33,870 bases of DNA from an uncultured Bdellovibrionales bacterium (lineage in GTDB: Bacteria; Bdellovibrionota; Bdellovibrionia; Bdellovibrionales; UBA1609): NCBI GenBank assembly GCA_937936325.1, contig CALGWV010000014.1, positions 1 to 33,870 of the forward strand, in the 5' to 3' direction. Under the pieces are notes generated by a model. It saw only the letters and a list, made by a program, of their open reading frames with translations, had not been told where the DNA came from and made no database searches. Both the position numbers and the translations under genes were made by a program. Shown here piece after piece: positions 10,145-18,716 of this stretch. How positions within the stretch are numbered: position 1 is the stretch's first letter; each line of letters begins with the position of its first letter.

Positions 10145-10705
10145 TTATTCCTCTATGACATTACCAAAAGATACATTTGGAAAAACAGATGCAGAAACAA
10201 TACTTTCTTTAGTTTTAGGGTCCACAAATGAAAAGGCCTTATCTTTTGAGACTTCCGCCCTTAATGTGTCCATAACCTCCATAATCTCTTTATATTTAAT
10301 TTTACTTGAAGGGTTTATCTTTAAAGAAAACTTATAGGGATACTTAGCTTTAAGCGCTAAAACAGACTCTCTTAATCTATCTACGTCTAAGATATTTTCT
10401 TGAGATACAATTTCTTTTTTCCAAGAAATTTTTTGATTTTCAAAAGCTTGGAGCTCCATTTTTTTGTCGTCAGCGATGAAAAGTTTGATATCCACTTGTT
10501 TTTGAAGTTTTTTCTCTGCACGTTTTGCAGCCTCTGCAACCACAACCGGAAGAGGAGTTTCAATCATAACGACCCTTACGAAGGTCACAGATAGTAATAG
10601 TATTGGAATTAGCGTGACCATCAAGGCCAATAGTGGAGCTAAATCAATTTCAAACTGATTGCTCTGATTTTTAATATCATCAATGATCTCGTCGACGTTC
10701 AACAT
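10145..10705 (-). CDS. ExbD/TolR-family protein lacking the channel Asp
   Basis: FEIDLAPLLALMVTLIPILLLSVTF aligns by eye with TolR-type EINIVPLLDVLLVLL; operon position between ExbB- and ExbD-like genes. Confidence 0.8.
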   Translation of the reverse strand: MLNVDEIIDDIKNQSNQFEIDLAPLLALMVTLIPILLLSVTFVRVVMIETPLPVVVAEAAKRAEKKLQKQVDIKLFIADDKKMELQAFENQKISWKKEIVSQENILDVDRLRESVLALKAKYPYKFSLKINPSSKIKYKEIMEVMDTLRAEVSKDKAFSFVDPKTKESIVSASVFPNVSFGNVIEE

Positions 10706-10708
10706 GGT

Positions 10709-11368
10709 TTATGCCGCCTGATTTTTTTTGTTTTCAGATAAGCGATAAACACGACTTGAAAGCAAATCTAGAATTTTAGATGAGTACTCAGAACATTGAT
10801 TCAAAATTGCATTTTGCTTCGCATGTAATATGGCGTAAAGAATCATAATAGGTATAGCCACGGTCAGACCCAAAGCTGTGGTATTCATGGCCGTAGAAAT
10901 ACCCTGAGATAAAAGCACGGATTTTTCTGCAGCCTCTGCAAAGGCAACAGCTTGGAAAGACATAATCAAACCAATAATTGTTCCTAGAAGTCCTATCAAT
11001 GTGGATACATTGGCGATCATTGCTAAGTACCCCAGACGTTTTGTGAGTTTTGGCAAGACCTCTGAGAATGAAATTTCCAAGCTTTTTCTCATGGATTCTT
11101 CATCTCTATCTGCACGTTCCACAACTGATTTAATAATATGAGCCACTGGCGAGTGTCGATTAGCATCACAATAAGTGATAGCCTCTTCAATTTGGTCTGA
11201 AAGTACGAGTCCACGAACCTGGCTTGCAAACTGATCCACTTTAATACTTTGATCAAAGAACAGACTCTTTATCCTTTCGATTGCGATCATAAGACCAATA
11301 AATCCTAAGCCTAAAATAAAAAATTCAGCCAAATAGAAGTCCGTAATTATTTTTAAAAATGCATTCAT
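10709..11368 (-). CDS. MotA/TolQ/ExbB proton-channel family protein (AglR-like)
   Basis: Three TM segments and characteristic LGYLAMIANVSTLIGLLGTIIGLIMSFQ...ISTAMNTTALGLTVAIPIMILY; GGAG ribosome-binding site upstream of the ATG. Confidence 0.93.
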   Translation of the reverse strand: MNAFLKIITDFYLAEFFILGLGFIGLMIAIERIKSLFFDQSIKVDQFASQVRGLVLSDQIEEAITYCDANRHSPVAHIIKSVVERADRDEESMRKSLEISFSEVLPKLTKRLGYLAMIANVSTLIGLLGTIIGLIMSFQAVAFAEAAEKSVLLSQGISTAMNTTALGLTVAIPIMILYAILHAKQNAILNQCSEYSSKILDLLSSRVYRLSENKKNQAA

Positions 11369-11606
11369 TAAAACCCTCCAGTTTCTTTAGTTTTATTTCG
11401 GTATATTTATAAAACTATTGAACAGAGACTTTCATCGAGTTTCCTTAACTAGCCTAGATTTTAATATATTTCTCAAGTTGGCAGCTCACTCTAAAAAGTG
11501 TATCAAGCATGGTCTTTGTTTCATATATTTGAGTTTAATTGACCAAACACTAGACGTTATGTGATTTTAGAGTAAACAACGTTAAATTTTCTCTGGAGCT
11601 TTATTT

Positions 11607-13361
11607 ATGATCTCGACCCTCAAATACTTCTTGGATCAGTTGAAGAAAACTTTTATCCGCTTTCCTGAATGCGTGGCCTTATCCTTTTTATTGGGACTTT
11701 ACTCTAGTTATTTAATACAAGTGGATAGCCCAGATCGTTTCTATTTAGTCTTACTTTTAACTCAATTTATGGGTTTGCCTGTTTTCGTATTTTTGACTTT
11801 TAATTTTCAAAAATGGGGCTATGTCTCTTTAAAATCTACACTAGGACGCTTGGTTATAGGCATTTCGATACTCACTCTATTTTTTATATATTTATACTAT
11901 GGACTGAGTGATAGGATGTTTTTTCTTCAGTTTTTTCACTTAGCCTTGATTGTTCACTTATTAGTCTCATTAGGCGGCCCAAAGCCCAGTAATGAACTAG
12001 AATTTTGGAATTTCAATAGAGACTTTTTCCTTAGAGCTTTACTCTCCTTCTTTTACTCTTTGGTTTTATTTATTGGTCTGTGTATCTTTTATGCAGCCAT
12101 AAATTTACTCTTAGGAATAAATCTTCCTAAAAATATCTATGCTCAGAGTTTTGTATTTATATTTACATCTTTTCTAACAGTTCATTTTCTTGCGGGCAGC
12201 CCGACTCTTGATACTCTCACATCAAAAAAATATCCATATTCTCTTTTGGTTTTTGTGAAATATTTATTAATACCTTTAACCACATTATATGTCCTTATTT
12301 TATACATTTACTTAGGTAAGATTATTGTCACAGGGGATTGGACTAAAACTTATGTCGCTTGGCTGATCTCTGGGGTTTCCATCTTAGGGGTCTTTAACTT
12401 GCTTCTAGTCTCTCCTTTAGAAAGAGACCCCAATGAGACTTGGATCACCAAATATAAAAAATTTTTCTACATGAGCCTGATTCCCCTACTTGGAATGTTA
12501 TTTTGGAGCCTTTATCAAAGAATTTCAGAATTTGGATTAACCGAACCTCGACTCATTTTACTGTACCTTGGGCTCACATTATTATTAATCTCTATTTATT
12601 TTTTAAAGACGAATAGAACAAGTATTGATGTTATACCCAAAACTCTTCTTTTTGTTTCAGTTTTGGGTTTTATCTTTCCTCTTAACATCTATCAAAACTC
12701 GAGATGGAGCCAACAAAAGAAGCTAGAAAAATTGATGATTAAACATCAAGGTTCTCTAAATCCTGAAACAGCAAATAAATTTCAAAAGCTCACTCCGGCA
12801 GAAAATGAATCCGCAGTGAATATTATTCGATATCTAGCCAGGCACCATGGATTAGATAGTCTCAATCCCACAATTTCCAAAGAAAAAACTGAAGCCTTGA
12901 AACTAGAAAATACTAGCATGTTTTTTTCAGAATCTAAGCTCAGTTCTTTATTCGGTATATTAAAGTTAAAAACTTATAGACATACAGACAATCGTATTTA
13001 CTTAAGTACAGAACGTGGAACTCAAAAAATTGAATTCAAAAATATAAAACTTTATAAGTTTAGTTTTCACAACAATAGGAAATATGGTAAAAAAATTAAC
13101 ATTACCAATAATGACAAGAAAGAACTGAGCATTGAGTTCTCGAAAGGCCAGAACGAAATTATTGTCGTCGAGTTATTACAACAAGCTCAGACCAAAATTA
13201 GATTCAATATTAGTGAACTTTTAAAGATTAAGAAAAATTCAGATTTTAAAAACTTTAATCTACTTTTCGATAATGAAAAAAAACACCAAATTCACTTCAC
13301 TGAACTGAACACAAATGAGGGTCAACTCATACACCTTGAAGCCTATCTTTTATTGAAATAA
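11607..13361 (+). CDS. multi-pass membrane protein with soluble C-terminal region (DUF4153-like)
   Basis: 584-aa ORF, about 10 hydrophobic segments then a soluble domain; overall architecture resembles DUF4153 proteins; GGAG upstream of the ATG. Confidence 0.7.
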   Translation: MISTLKYFLDQLKKTFIRFPECVALSFLLGLYSSYLIQVDSPDRFYLVLLLTQFMGLPVFVFLTFNFQKWGYVSLKSTLGRLVIGISILTLFFIYLYYGLSDRMFFLQFFHLALIVHLLVSLGGPKPSNELEFWNFNRDFFLRALLSFFYSLVLFIGLCIFYAAINLLLGINLPKNIYAQSFVFIFTSFLTVHFLAGSPTLDTLTSKKYPYSLLVFVKYLLIPLTTLYVLILYIYLGKIIVTGDWTKTYVAWLISGVSILGVFNLLLVSPLERDPNETWITKYKKFFYMSLIPLLGMLFWSLYQRISEFGLTEPRLILLYLGLTLLLISIYFLKTNRTSIDVIPKTLLFVSVLGFIFPLNIYQNSRWSQQKKLEKLMIKHQGSLNPETANKFQKLTPAENESAVNIIRYLARHHGLDSLNPTISKEKTEALKLENTSMFFSESKLSSLFGILKLKTYRHTDNRIYLSTERGTQKIEFKNIKLYKFSFHNNRKYGKKINITNNDKKELSIEFSKGQNEIIVVELLQQAQTKIRFNISELLKIKKNSDFKNFNLLFDNEKKHQIHFTELNTNEGQLIHLEAYLLLK

Positions 13362-13387
13362 AACCCGAATACACTCACAAAGCACGC

Positions 13388-13960
13388 TTAGGCCGCTTTC
13401 TGTATACTTAGTTTTTTGAGATATTGAATTAAGATTTCCTCAGACTGTCCTGCAAATCCTAAAAACTGTATGTTGAGAACATGAGAGTTTTTGACATAAC
13501 TGATCACCTTGCCCCGAGCTCTAAACATTTTAGAGCCGAGCTTTAACTGTAGCTTAATAGGCTCATTTGGAATAAATCCTACATCCTCGGTAAAAACGGC
13601 CATCCCACCCTGGCCAATTTCAACAGCACTCAATAAACTCATTTTGTCTTGATGTGTGAGATGCACCATTGTTTTTAAGGACTTTCTCTCAAACCTTCTT
13701 CTTTCGCTGAGTATTGATTTTTTAGAATATTTTTGGGTGGATAGAATTTCATACTGTGATTTTGAAAACATCTCTAAATCACATAAAGGCTGCCAGCTAG
13801 ACTCATGGCTCTGTCGAATATAATCAAAGGAAGAGATTTTCTTCTCTTTAATCAAATTCCAAATCTCATAATAGCTAAAAGGGCCAAAGCCTTCATTTTG
13901 TATTAGCACATGAAAAATAAGTTTATCAAAATCAGCCACATGATTTCTATCGGTTGACAT
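13388..13960 (-). CDS. GYF_2-like + PilZ-domain protein
   Basis: N-terminal GPFSYYEIWNLIKEKKISSFDYIRQSHESSWQPLCDL (GYF_2/DUF4339-like) then ERRRFERKSLKTMVHL...VEIGQGGMAVF (PilZ-like). Confidence 0.75.
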   Translation of the reverse strand: MSTDRNHVADFDKLIFHVLIQNEGFGPFSYYEIWNLIKEKKISSFDYIRQSHESSWQPLCDLEMFSKSQYEILSTQKYSKKSILSERRRFERKSLKTMVHLTHQDKMSLLSAVEIGQGGMAVFTEDVGFIPNEPIKLQLKLGSKMFRARGKVISYVKNSHVLNIQFLGFAGQSEEILIQYLKKLSIQKAA

Positions 13961-14080
13961 GGCTTTTTCTCAAAGAAGCCTTGGTATAAATTTTTGAAAT
14001 AGAGCTCTAATCAAAGTAATTATGTCTAACTTTGAGATAAAGCGAACTTTAAGATCACACTTTATGAAATTGAATGGCCC

Positions 14081-14785
14081 TTAGTTTAAACTATAAGCCA
14101 GTTTGGCTATACCTAAATCTAATTCCTCAGCACCAGAATGGACTGTTTCAGCACATAAAATTTTAAAGCTTTCAGATTCTTTGTTTATGTAATTCACCAA
14201 GGCCACTTCGTTATCTATAAATATTAATTTTTTATTTTTATTTTTCGATTGGATTTTCCTTAAGACTTCAAGCTTGTAGCTTTTATCATCATGCTTTTTG
14301 TGCTTTTTACAATAGAGATGTTCAAGTGAGTTTAATGTGAGCCCGGAGGACTTCAGCTGCTTCTCTGTGCCTGCCCTCATCCTGCTTTGGTCCCGCCCCG
14401 TACAATAATAAATAAGGTTATTTCTGGAAAGCTCTAGAACACAGTCCTTTATTCCAACGTAGAGCTGATCTTTCCAAAGAAATTTATGATGAAAAAAATA
14501 AAGCACCCAATATCCATGAAGAGCTTTTAAAAATGATTCATCCACTTGACTATGTTTTTTTAAAATAGAGTGCGCTTTTTTGGTGACACCCCAGTCTAAA
14601 GGCCCCAGATTAAGTTGTTTCAATTCTAGCACTAACTCCGGACTCATTTTCAATAAAAACTTTGAATGCTCTTTTAAAAAATGTTCATAAATGATTTGTG
14701 ACCTTGGAGATACGTTATACAAGGTGGAGTCAATATCAAAAACAAAAACACAGTCTTTAGTTTTTGATAATTCATCTATGGTCAT
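14081..14785 (-). CDS. HAD-superfamily hydrolase
   Basis: Motif I FVFDIDSTLY, later YYCTGRDQ and KKLIFIDNEVALV motifs. Confidence 0.75.
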   Translation of the reverse strand: MTIDELSKTKDCVFVFDIDSTLYNVSPRSQIIYEHFLKEHSKFLLKMSPELVLELKQLNLGPLDWGVTKKAHSILKKHSQVDESFLKALHGYWVLYFFHHKFLWKDQLYVGIKDCVLELSRNNLIYYCTGRDQSRMRAGTEKQLKSSGLTLNSLEHLYCKKHKKHDDKSYKLEVLRKIQSKNKNKKLIFIDNEVALVNYINKESESFKILCAETVHSGAEELDLGIAKLAYSLN

Positions 14786-14849
14786 AGTTAAACCTCTAAG
14801 TGCGTTCAGTAGACTCTCCCCATTAAAATAGAGCTTAATGGAGATAGTA

Positions 14850-16760
14850 TTAAATCATTTTCTCTAAAGAAAGAGGTCGACCTTCAAGCAAGTAGGCTTC
14901 CTTGAAAGTGGTCTTATGTATCAATACTTCATCGTCTTTCAAGTTCTGGTTTACAAGTGTCGTAATTTTCAAATGATCAGACCTTAAACCCCCTAAGATT
15001 TCACGCTGATCACTCACATAAATGATGTCACCTATATCAGCCCCAAGTTTTGCTTTTGTGTTTTTAGAAACACAAATAACACCTTCAGGTAAATTATTGT
15101 CATATACAGCAGTGATCCCTCTTAGCTTCTCACCCTTTTTAAAGTTAGGCTCGCCTCCCCCTTTGTAGGCTCGCATGGCATCTGTGATGGACCAAACTGT
15201 AAGGCCACTATGGTGATTCTCATCTTGTGCTGGAGTGAGTAAACTCACAGTGATACCAATCACCGCAGAAGCACAAATTCCAAATAAGGCACGCATATAA
15301 ATATACTTCCCGTTAATAGGACCTGATACAAACTCACTCAAAGGCTCAATCCATCCTGGAAACCAAACTGTAGCCACAGCCAGCATACTTCCAAAAATCA
15401 TGGCGGCACAGGCCCCATAAGAGTTAAAACGCTTCCAAAATACTCCCAAGAACAAAACTGTCACCATCGCTGGGATGATCACCATTATGCCCTTGTAATG
15501 AATTTCCATGAGACTCCCCCCTTTTTGCTTGTTGAACCAAATCACTAAGAGGAGGCCCACAAAAGTGGAGATCATGGAAGCCCACCTCGCAGCATACAAA
15601 AGCTGCTTGTCATTGGCTTTTGGGCTAATAAGGGGTTTGTAAATATCGTAAATCAAAACCGCGGCACAGGCGTTAATTAAAGTATCAATGGTAGACATAA
15701 GAGCTGCCATTAATGAAGCAATCACAAAACCAAAAACCCAAGGATTTTGCTTTAGTGTGGACCAACATACGACTAAAAATGTATGAAACGTATTGGCAAT
15801 ATCAATGGGCATATAACCAGGTATGGGCCCCATACCGAATTGTCTTTCCACTAGAGATTTTCCGATCCATCCCACTCCTCCAACAATCAAAGCTGAAGTA
15901 GGCATGGTCACTAAAATATTAAAAACAGCGGCTTTACGACCATCATCAACAGATTTAATGGTCAGGTATCTCATGATAAACCCTTGATTCATAAAAGCAA
16001 AAGCCACACTTCCCGCAAGAGCCTCACCCCAAAACAATCCAACAGTATTAAATTTATAATTTTCTGTCAGATGTACAAAAGGCAGCCTATGAGTGGTAGG
16101 TAACCAACCCCAAAATTGATCTAATCCGCCAAGGGCGTAGACACCTGCAAACAAAGCGATAAAGCCTGCTATGTAAAGCATGAACCCTTGAAATAAATCT
16201 GTAAAAACAACAGCAGTTTGTCCACCGTAGGTCACATAAAAACCTAAGAAGGCTGCCAAGATAGGCATACTCCAAATTTGAGGAATACCAAATAAACCTT
16301 CCGTGGCCACACCAATAGAAAAAAGATTATAACCAATATAAAACAGCATATAAGCCAGTAAAATAACCAATGACAAATATCTTGCCGTGGAATTAAAACG
16401 GCGATGAAAATACTCAGGAATAGATTTAATACGTGCGTAGTAAATAATGGGCAACCAACCAAAAAGAAAAAACGGCAGCACAAACCAATCATTGGTGTAG
16501 CTCATTGTACTGCTCATTCCAGTGTTGTAGCCTTGCTCTGAATATTTTAAAAAACTATAAGACCCAATTCCTGTGGCGACCATACTGGCAGCCGGTAGCC
16601 ACCAAGAGAACCTTTGCCCGCTATAAAAGAAGTCATTGATATTTTTATTAAATCGCGCAAAATACCCCCCAAACAAAGTGATGACAGACACATAGGCTAT
16701 CACCACACCAATCACAACTAAGACTGATGTATCGCTTAAATTTAAACTCCAACTCTCCAT
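14850..16760 (-). CDS. sodium:solute symporter (SSS family) with extra C-terminal cytoplasmic domain
   Basis: Multi-pass TM protein with SSS-type segments (FYSGQRFSWWLPAASMVATGIGSYSF; ASLMAALMSTIDTLINACAAVLIYDIYKP) plus ~105-aa soluble C-terminus. Confidence 0.88.
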   Translation of the reverse strand: MESWSLNLSDTSVLVVIGVVIAYVSVITLFGGYFARFNKNINDFFYSGQRFSWWLPAASMVATGIGSYSFLKYSEQGYNTGMSSTMSYTNDWFVLPFFLFGWLPIIYYARIKSIPEYFHRRFNSTARYLSLVILLAYMLFYIGYNLFSIGVATEGLFGIPQIWSMPILAAFLGFYVTYGGQTAVVFTDLFQGFMLYIAGFIALFAGVYALGGLDQFWGWLPTTHRLPFVHLTENYKFNTVGLFWGEALAGSVAFAFMNQGFIMRYLTIKSVDDGRKAAVFNILVTMPTSALIVGGVGWIGKSLVERQFGMGPIPGYMPIDIANTFHTFLVVCWSTLKQNPWVFGFVIASLMAALMSTIDTLINACAAVLIYDIYKPLISPKANDKQLLYAARWASMISTFVGLLLVIWFNKQKGGSLMEIHYKGIMVIIPAMVTVLFLGVFWKRFNSYGACAAMIFGSMLAVATVWFPGWIEPLSEFVSGPINGKYIYMRALFGICASAVIGITVSLLTPAQDENHHSGLTVWSITDAMRAYKGGGEPNFKKGEKLRGITAVYDNNLPEGVICVSKNTKAKLGADIGDIIYVSDQREILGGLRSDHLKITTLVNQNLKDDEVLIHKTTFKEAYLLEGRPLSLEKMI

Positions 16761-16761
16761 C

Positions 16762-17085
16762 TTAGTTCACCCCGGTGCTGTAGGTTGCTGTGTTCAGTGC
16801 TAGATAAATCCAAACCCAATGTGCGATTGCAAAATAAAAAAATCCGCCTATTAAAAAATAAAACCACTTTCTATGCTTGTGATAGCTCAACTGGCAAGCT
16901 TCACTTTTTAAAACGATGTAGATCCCCACAAAAAAAACGACACCCCCCAGACCATACTGATAGAGATAGCTTGCCCATGGGCTGGCAGCTCCAAATGTTT
17001 GAATCACCCACCTGGGAAAAAAATAAATAAATAAGGGTATTACTATTAGACTGAGAGCCAGTATTTTTTTTTCTTTCATGTCCAA
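16762..17085 (-). CDS. small membrane protein, likely translationally coupled partner of the SSS symporter
   Basis: 107 aa with three hydrophobic segments; stop one base upstream of the symporter start. Confidence 0.6.
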   Translation of the reverse strand: MDMKEKKILALSLIVIPLFIYFFPRWVIQTFGAASPWASYLYQYGLGGVVFFVGIYIVLKSEACQLSYHKHRKWFYFLIGGFFYFAIAHWVWIYLALNTATYSTGVN

Positions 17086-17185
17086 GAGTATGACTTTGAG
17101 TTTTAAGAAAAGATACTTGTGGCTGGGAGCTTCAAGAAGAGTTAAAGCTTTTTTGACTTTAAAATTGAATTAGATGATTATGCGT

Positions 17186-17380
17186 TTTTTTTGAGCGAGC
17201 CTTTGAAATAGAATTTGAAGTTTATCTGTAAAGAAGTAAGCCCACTTTCGGCCGCAACGCGTCTCCTCGAATTGCTATGAGTACACATCACACCCCACGA
17301 TACGCATCGCCACGACGTTCAAATGCTTCCTTCTTTACAGATAAACTTCAAATTCTATTTCAAAGGCTCGCTCAAAAAAA
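17186..17380. repeat. long inverted repeat: two 56-bp arms (17186-17241 and 17325-17380) with one mismatch around an 83-bp core
   Basis: tttttttgagcgagcctttgaaatagaatttgaagtttatctgtaaagaag[t]aagc vs reverse complement of gcttccttctttacagataaacttcaaattctatttcaaaggctcgctcaaaaaaa; aligned base by base. Confidence 0.93.
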
Positions 17381-17579
17381 GTATTTACTAGGACCTGTCC
17401 CGAATTCGCTCTAGTGGTTGTGGAAGCTTCATCTCAGAAGTTAGGACTCTAGAGCCACGCCACCTGCTTGCTTCTTGAAGAGCTTTATCTCAATCTAATA
17501 CGGGATAAGTTCGAGTCCTTCTTGGTCATTCACCTCTATTATCTCCAGGCTGCACACGAGCCATTAATTATACTATTTG

Positions 17580-17645
17580 GTAGAATTATATTTTTATTTA
17601 TTATTGTTTTTAGTAGAATTTATAGTTTATTTATTATAGTATATA
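17580..17645. repeat. tandem imperfect 33-bp AT-rich repeat just upstream of the HTH/Fic pair (candidate operator/promoter)
   Basis: gtagaattatatttttatttattattgttttta / gtagaatttatagtttatttattatagtatata. Confidence 0.65.
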
Positions 17646-17649
17646 TTAT

Positions 17650-18105
17650 ATGAATGATATTGTAACACAGCAAATCTCAGACAAAATTGAAGCGATTCGC
17701 CCTGCCATTGGGCCCATCAAAGGGGTAAAGTCCTGGATCAAGTACATACGCCAGTCCCTGGGGATGAGTGCCGCTCAACTTGCTCAGCGCATGAAGCTCA
17801 AGCCTGTGGCTATCTATAAGTTTGAGTCCAATGAAGCCTTGGATCAGCTCAGCCTTAAAACATTGAAAAAAGCAGCAGAGGCTATGGATAGTTATTTTAT
17901 TTATGCCATCATTCCGAGAAAAAAATTAGAAAGTCTTATTGATGATCAAGCCACACAAAAAGCCTATACTATACTCAAAGAAACTCGACTTCATATGCAG
18001 ATTGAGGATCAAGATATTTCCGACAAGGCTTTTGAGCGACGGTTGAGAGAACTCAAAGACAAACTTAAACACTCAAAAGCCCTTTGGGAAGATGAGACAT
18101 TATGA
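17650..18105 (+). CDS. mobile mystery protein A (Xre-like HTH)
   Basis: HTH IKYIRQSLGMSAAQLAQRMKLKPVAIYKFESNEALDQLSLKTLKKAAEAMD; ATGA overlap with the Fic gene; matches TIGR02612-type architecture. Confidence 0.85.
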   Translation: MNDIVTQQISDKIEAIRPAIGPIKGVKSWIKYIRQSLGMSAAQLAQRMKLKPVAIYKFESNEALDQLSLKTLKKAAEAMDSYFIYAIIPRKKLESLIDDQATQKAYTILKETRLHMQIEDQDISDKAFERRLRELKDKLKHSKALWEDETL

Positions 18106-18686
18106 AAGAAATCTACTTTAATGACCGTCAAGGGCAAACTTTACTTACAGAAGAAGAGCGCAGAGGTTTAAGATTTAAGCATGTCACGACACTCTCAGAA
18201 GTAGATGAGCTTGAACATCGAAATATTGAGTCGGGTTTAATATGGCTCAGTTTAAACAAAAAAAAAGAATATCTCACCGATAGCTTTTTTAGGGAATTAC
18301 ATAAAAAATTATTTGGAGAAGTTTGGTCTTGGGCTGGACAGTATAGAACCTCAGCCAAAAATATAGGCATAGAGTATTGGAAAGTGCCTACAGAAGTGCT
18401 AAAACTTTGCGACGATGCTGAGTATTGGATTAAAAATGAAAGCTATTCTTGGATCGAGCTTATGGCTCGCTTTCATCATAAATTAGTTTACATTCATCCT
18501 TTTGCTAACGGAAACGGGCGTTTTTCTAGAATAATGACAAATTATCTTTGTTTTAAAAATAATATTCATCGCCCAAAATGGGGAGCTCCATTACCCCAGA
18601 AGCAAAGACGAGAGACCTACATTAAGGCCTTACGTGAAGCTGATCTTAAAGACTACACTCCACTCATCAAATTCTTGAGCCTTTAA
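18102..18686 (+). CDS. mobile mystery protein B (Fic-domain protein)
   Basis: Fic motif HPFANGNGRFSR; 4-bp overlap with the HTH gene; matches TIGR02613-type architecture. Confidence 0.9.
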   Translation: MKEIYFNDRQGQTLLTEEERRGLRFKHVTTLSEVDELEHRNIESGLIWLSLNKKKEYLTDSFFRELHKKLFGEVWSWAGQYRTSAKNIGIEYWKVPTEVLKLCDDAEYWIKNESYSWIELMARFHHKLVYIHPFANGNGRFSRIMTNYLCFKNNIHRPKWGAPLPQKQRRETYIKALREADLKDYTPLIKFLSL

Positions 18687-18705
18687 AAGGCTTAAGAATT
18701 TTTTT
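18671..18705. terminator. stem-loop terminator between convergent genes
   Basis: ATTCTTGAGCCTTT/AAAGGCTTAAGAAT stem (one G-T) followed by a T-run on the + strand; overlaps the fic stop codon. Confidence 0.75.
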
Positions 18706-18716
18706 AAGAGTTAATT

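Noticed and set aside
11369-11606. Possible riboswitch (GEMM type) or sigma28 promoter upstream of the Glt-like operon
   Set aside because: No recognisable GEMM core and only weak promoter-like matches; cannot be supported by eye.
17505-17525. tRNA-like TTCGAGTCC (T-arm resemblance) near the Fic module, possible att site
   Set aside because: Flanking bases do not form a T-stem and no acceptor, D or anticodon arms could be folded by hand.
17468-17653. 61-aa ORF upstream of the HTH gene
   Set aside because: Hydrophobic tail derives from the AT-rich tandem repeat, no ribosome-binding site, overlaps the HTH start; more likely promoter region.
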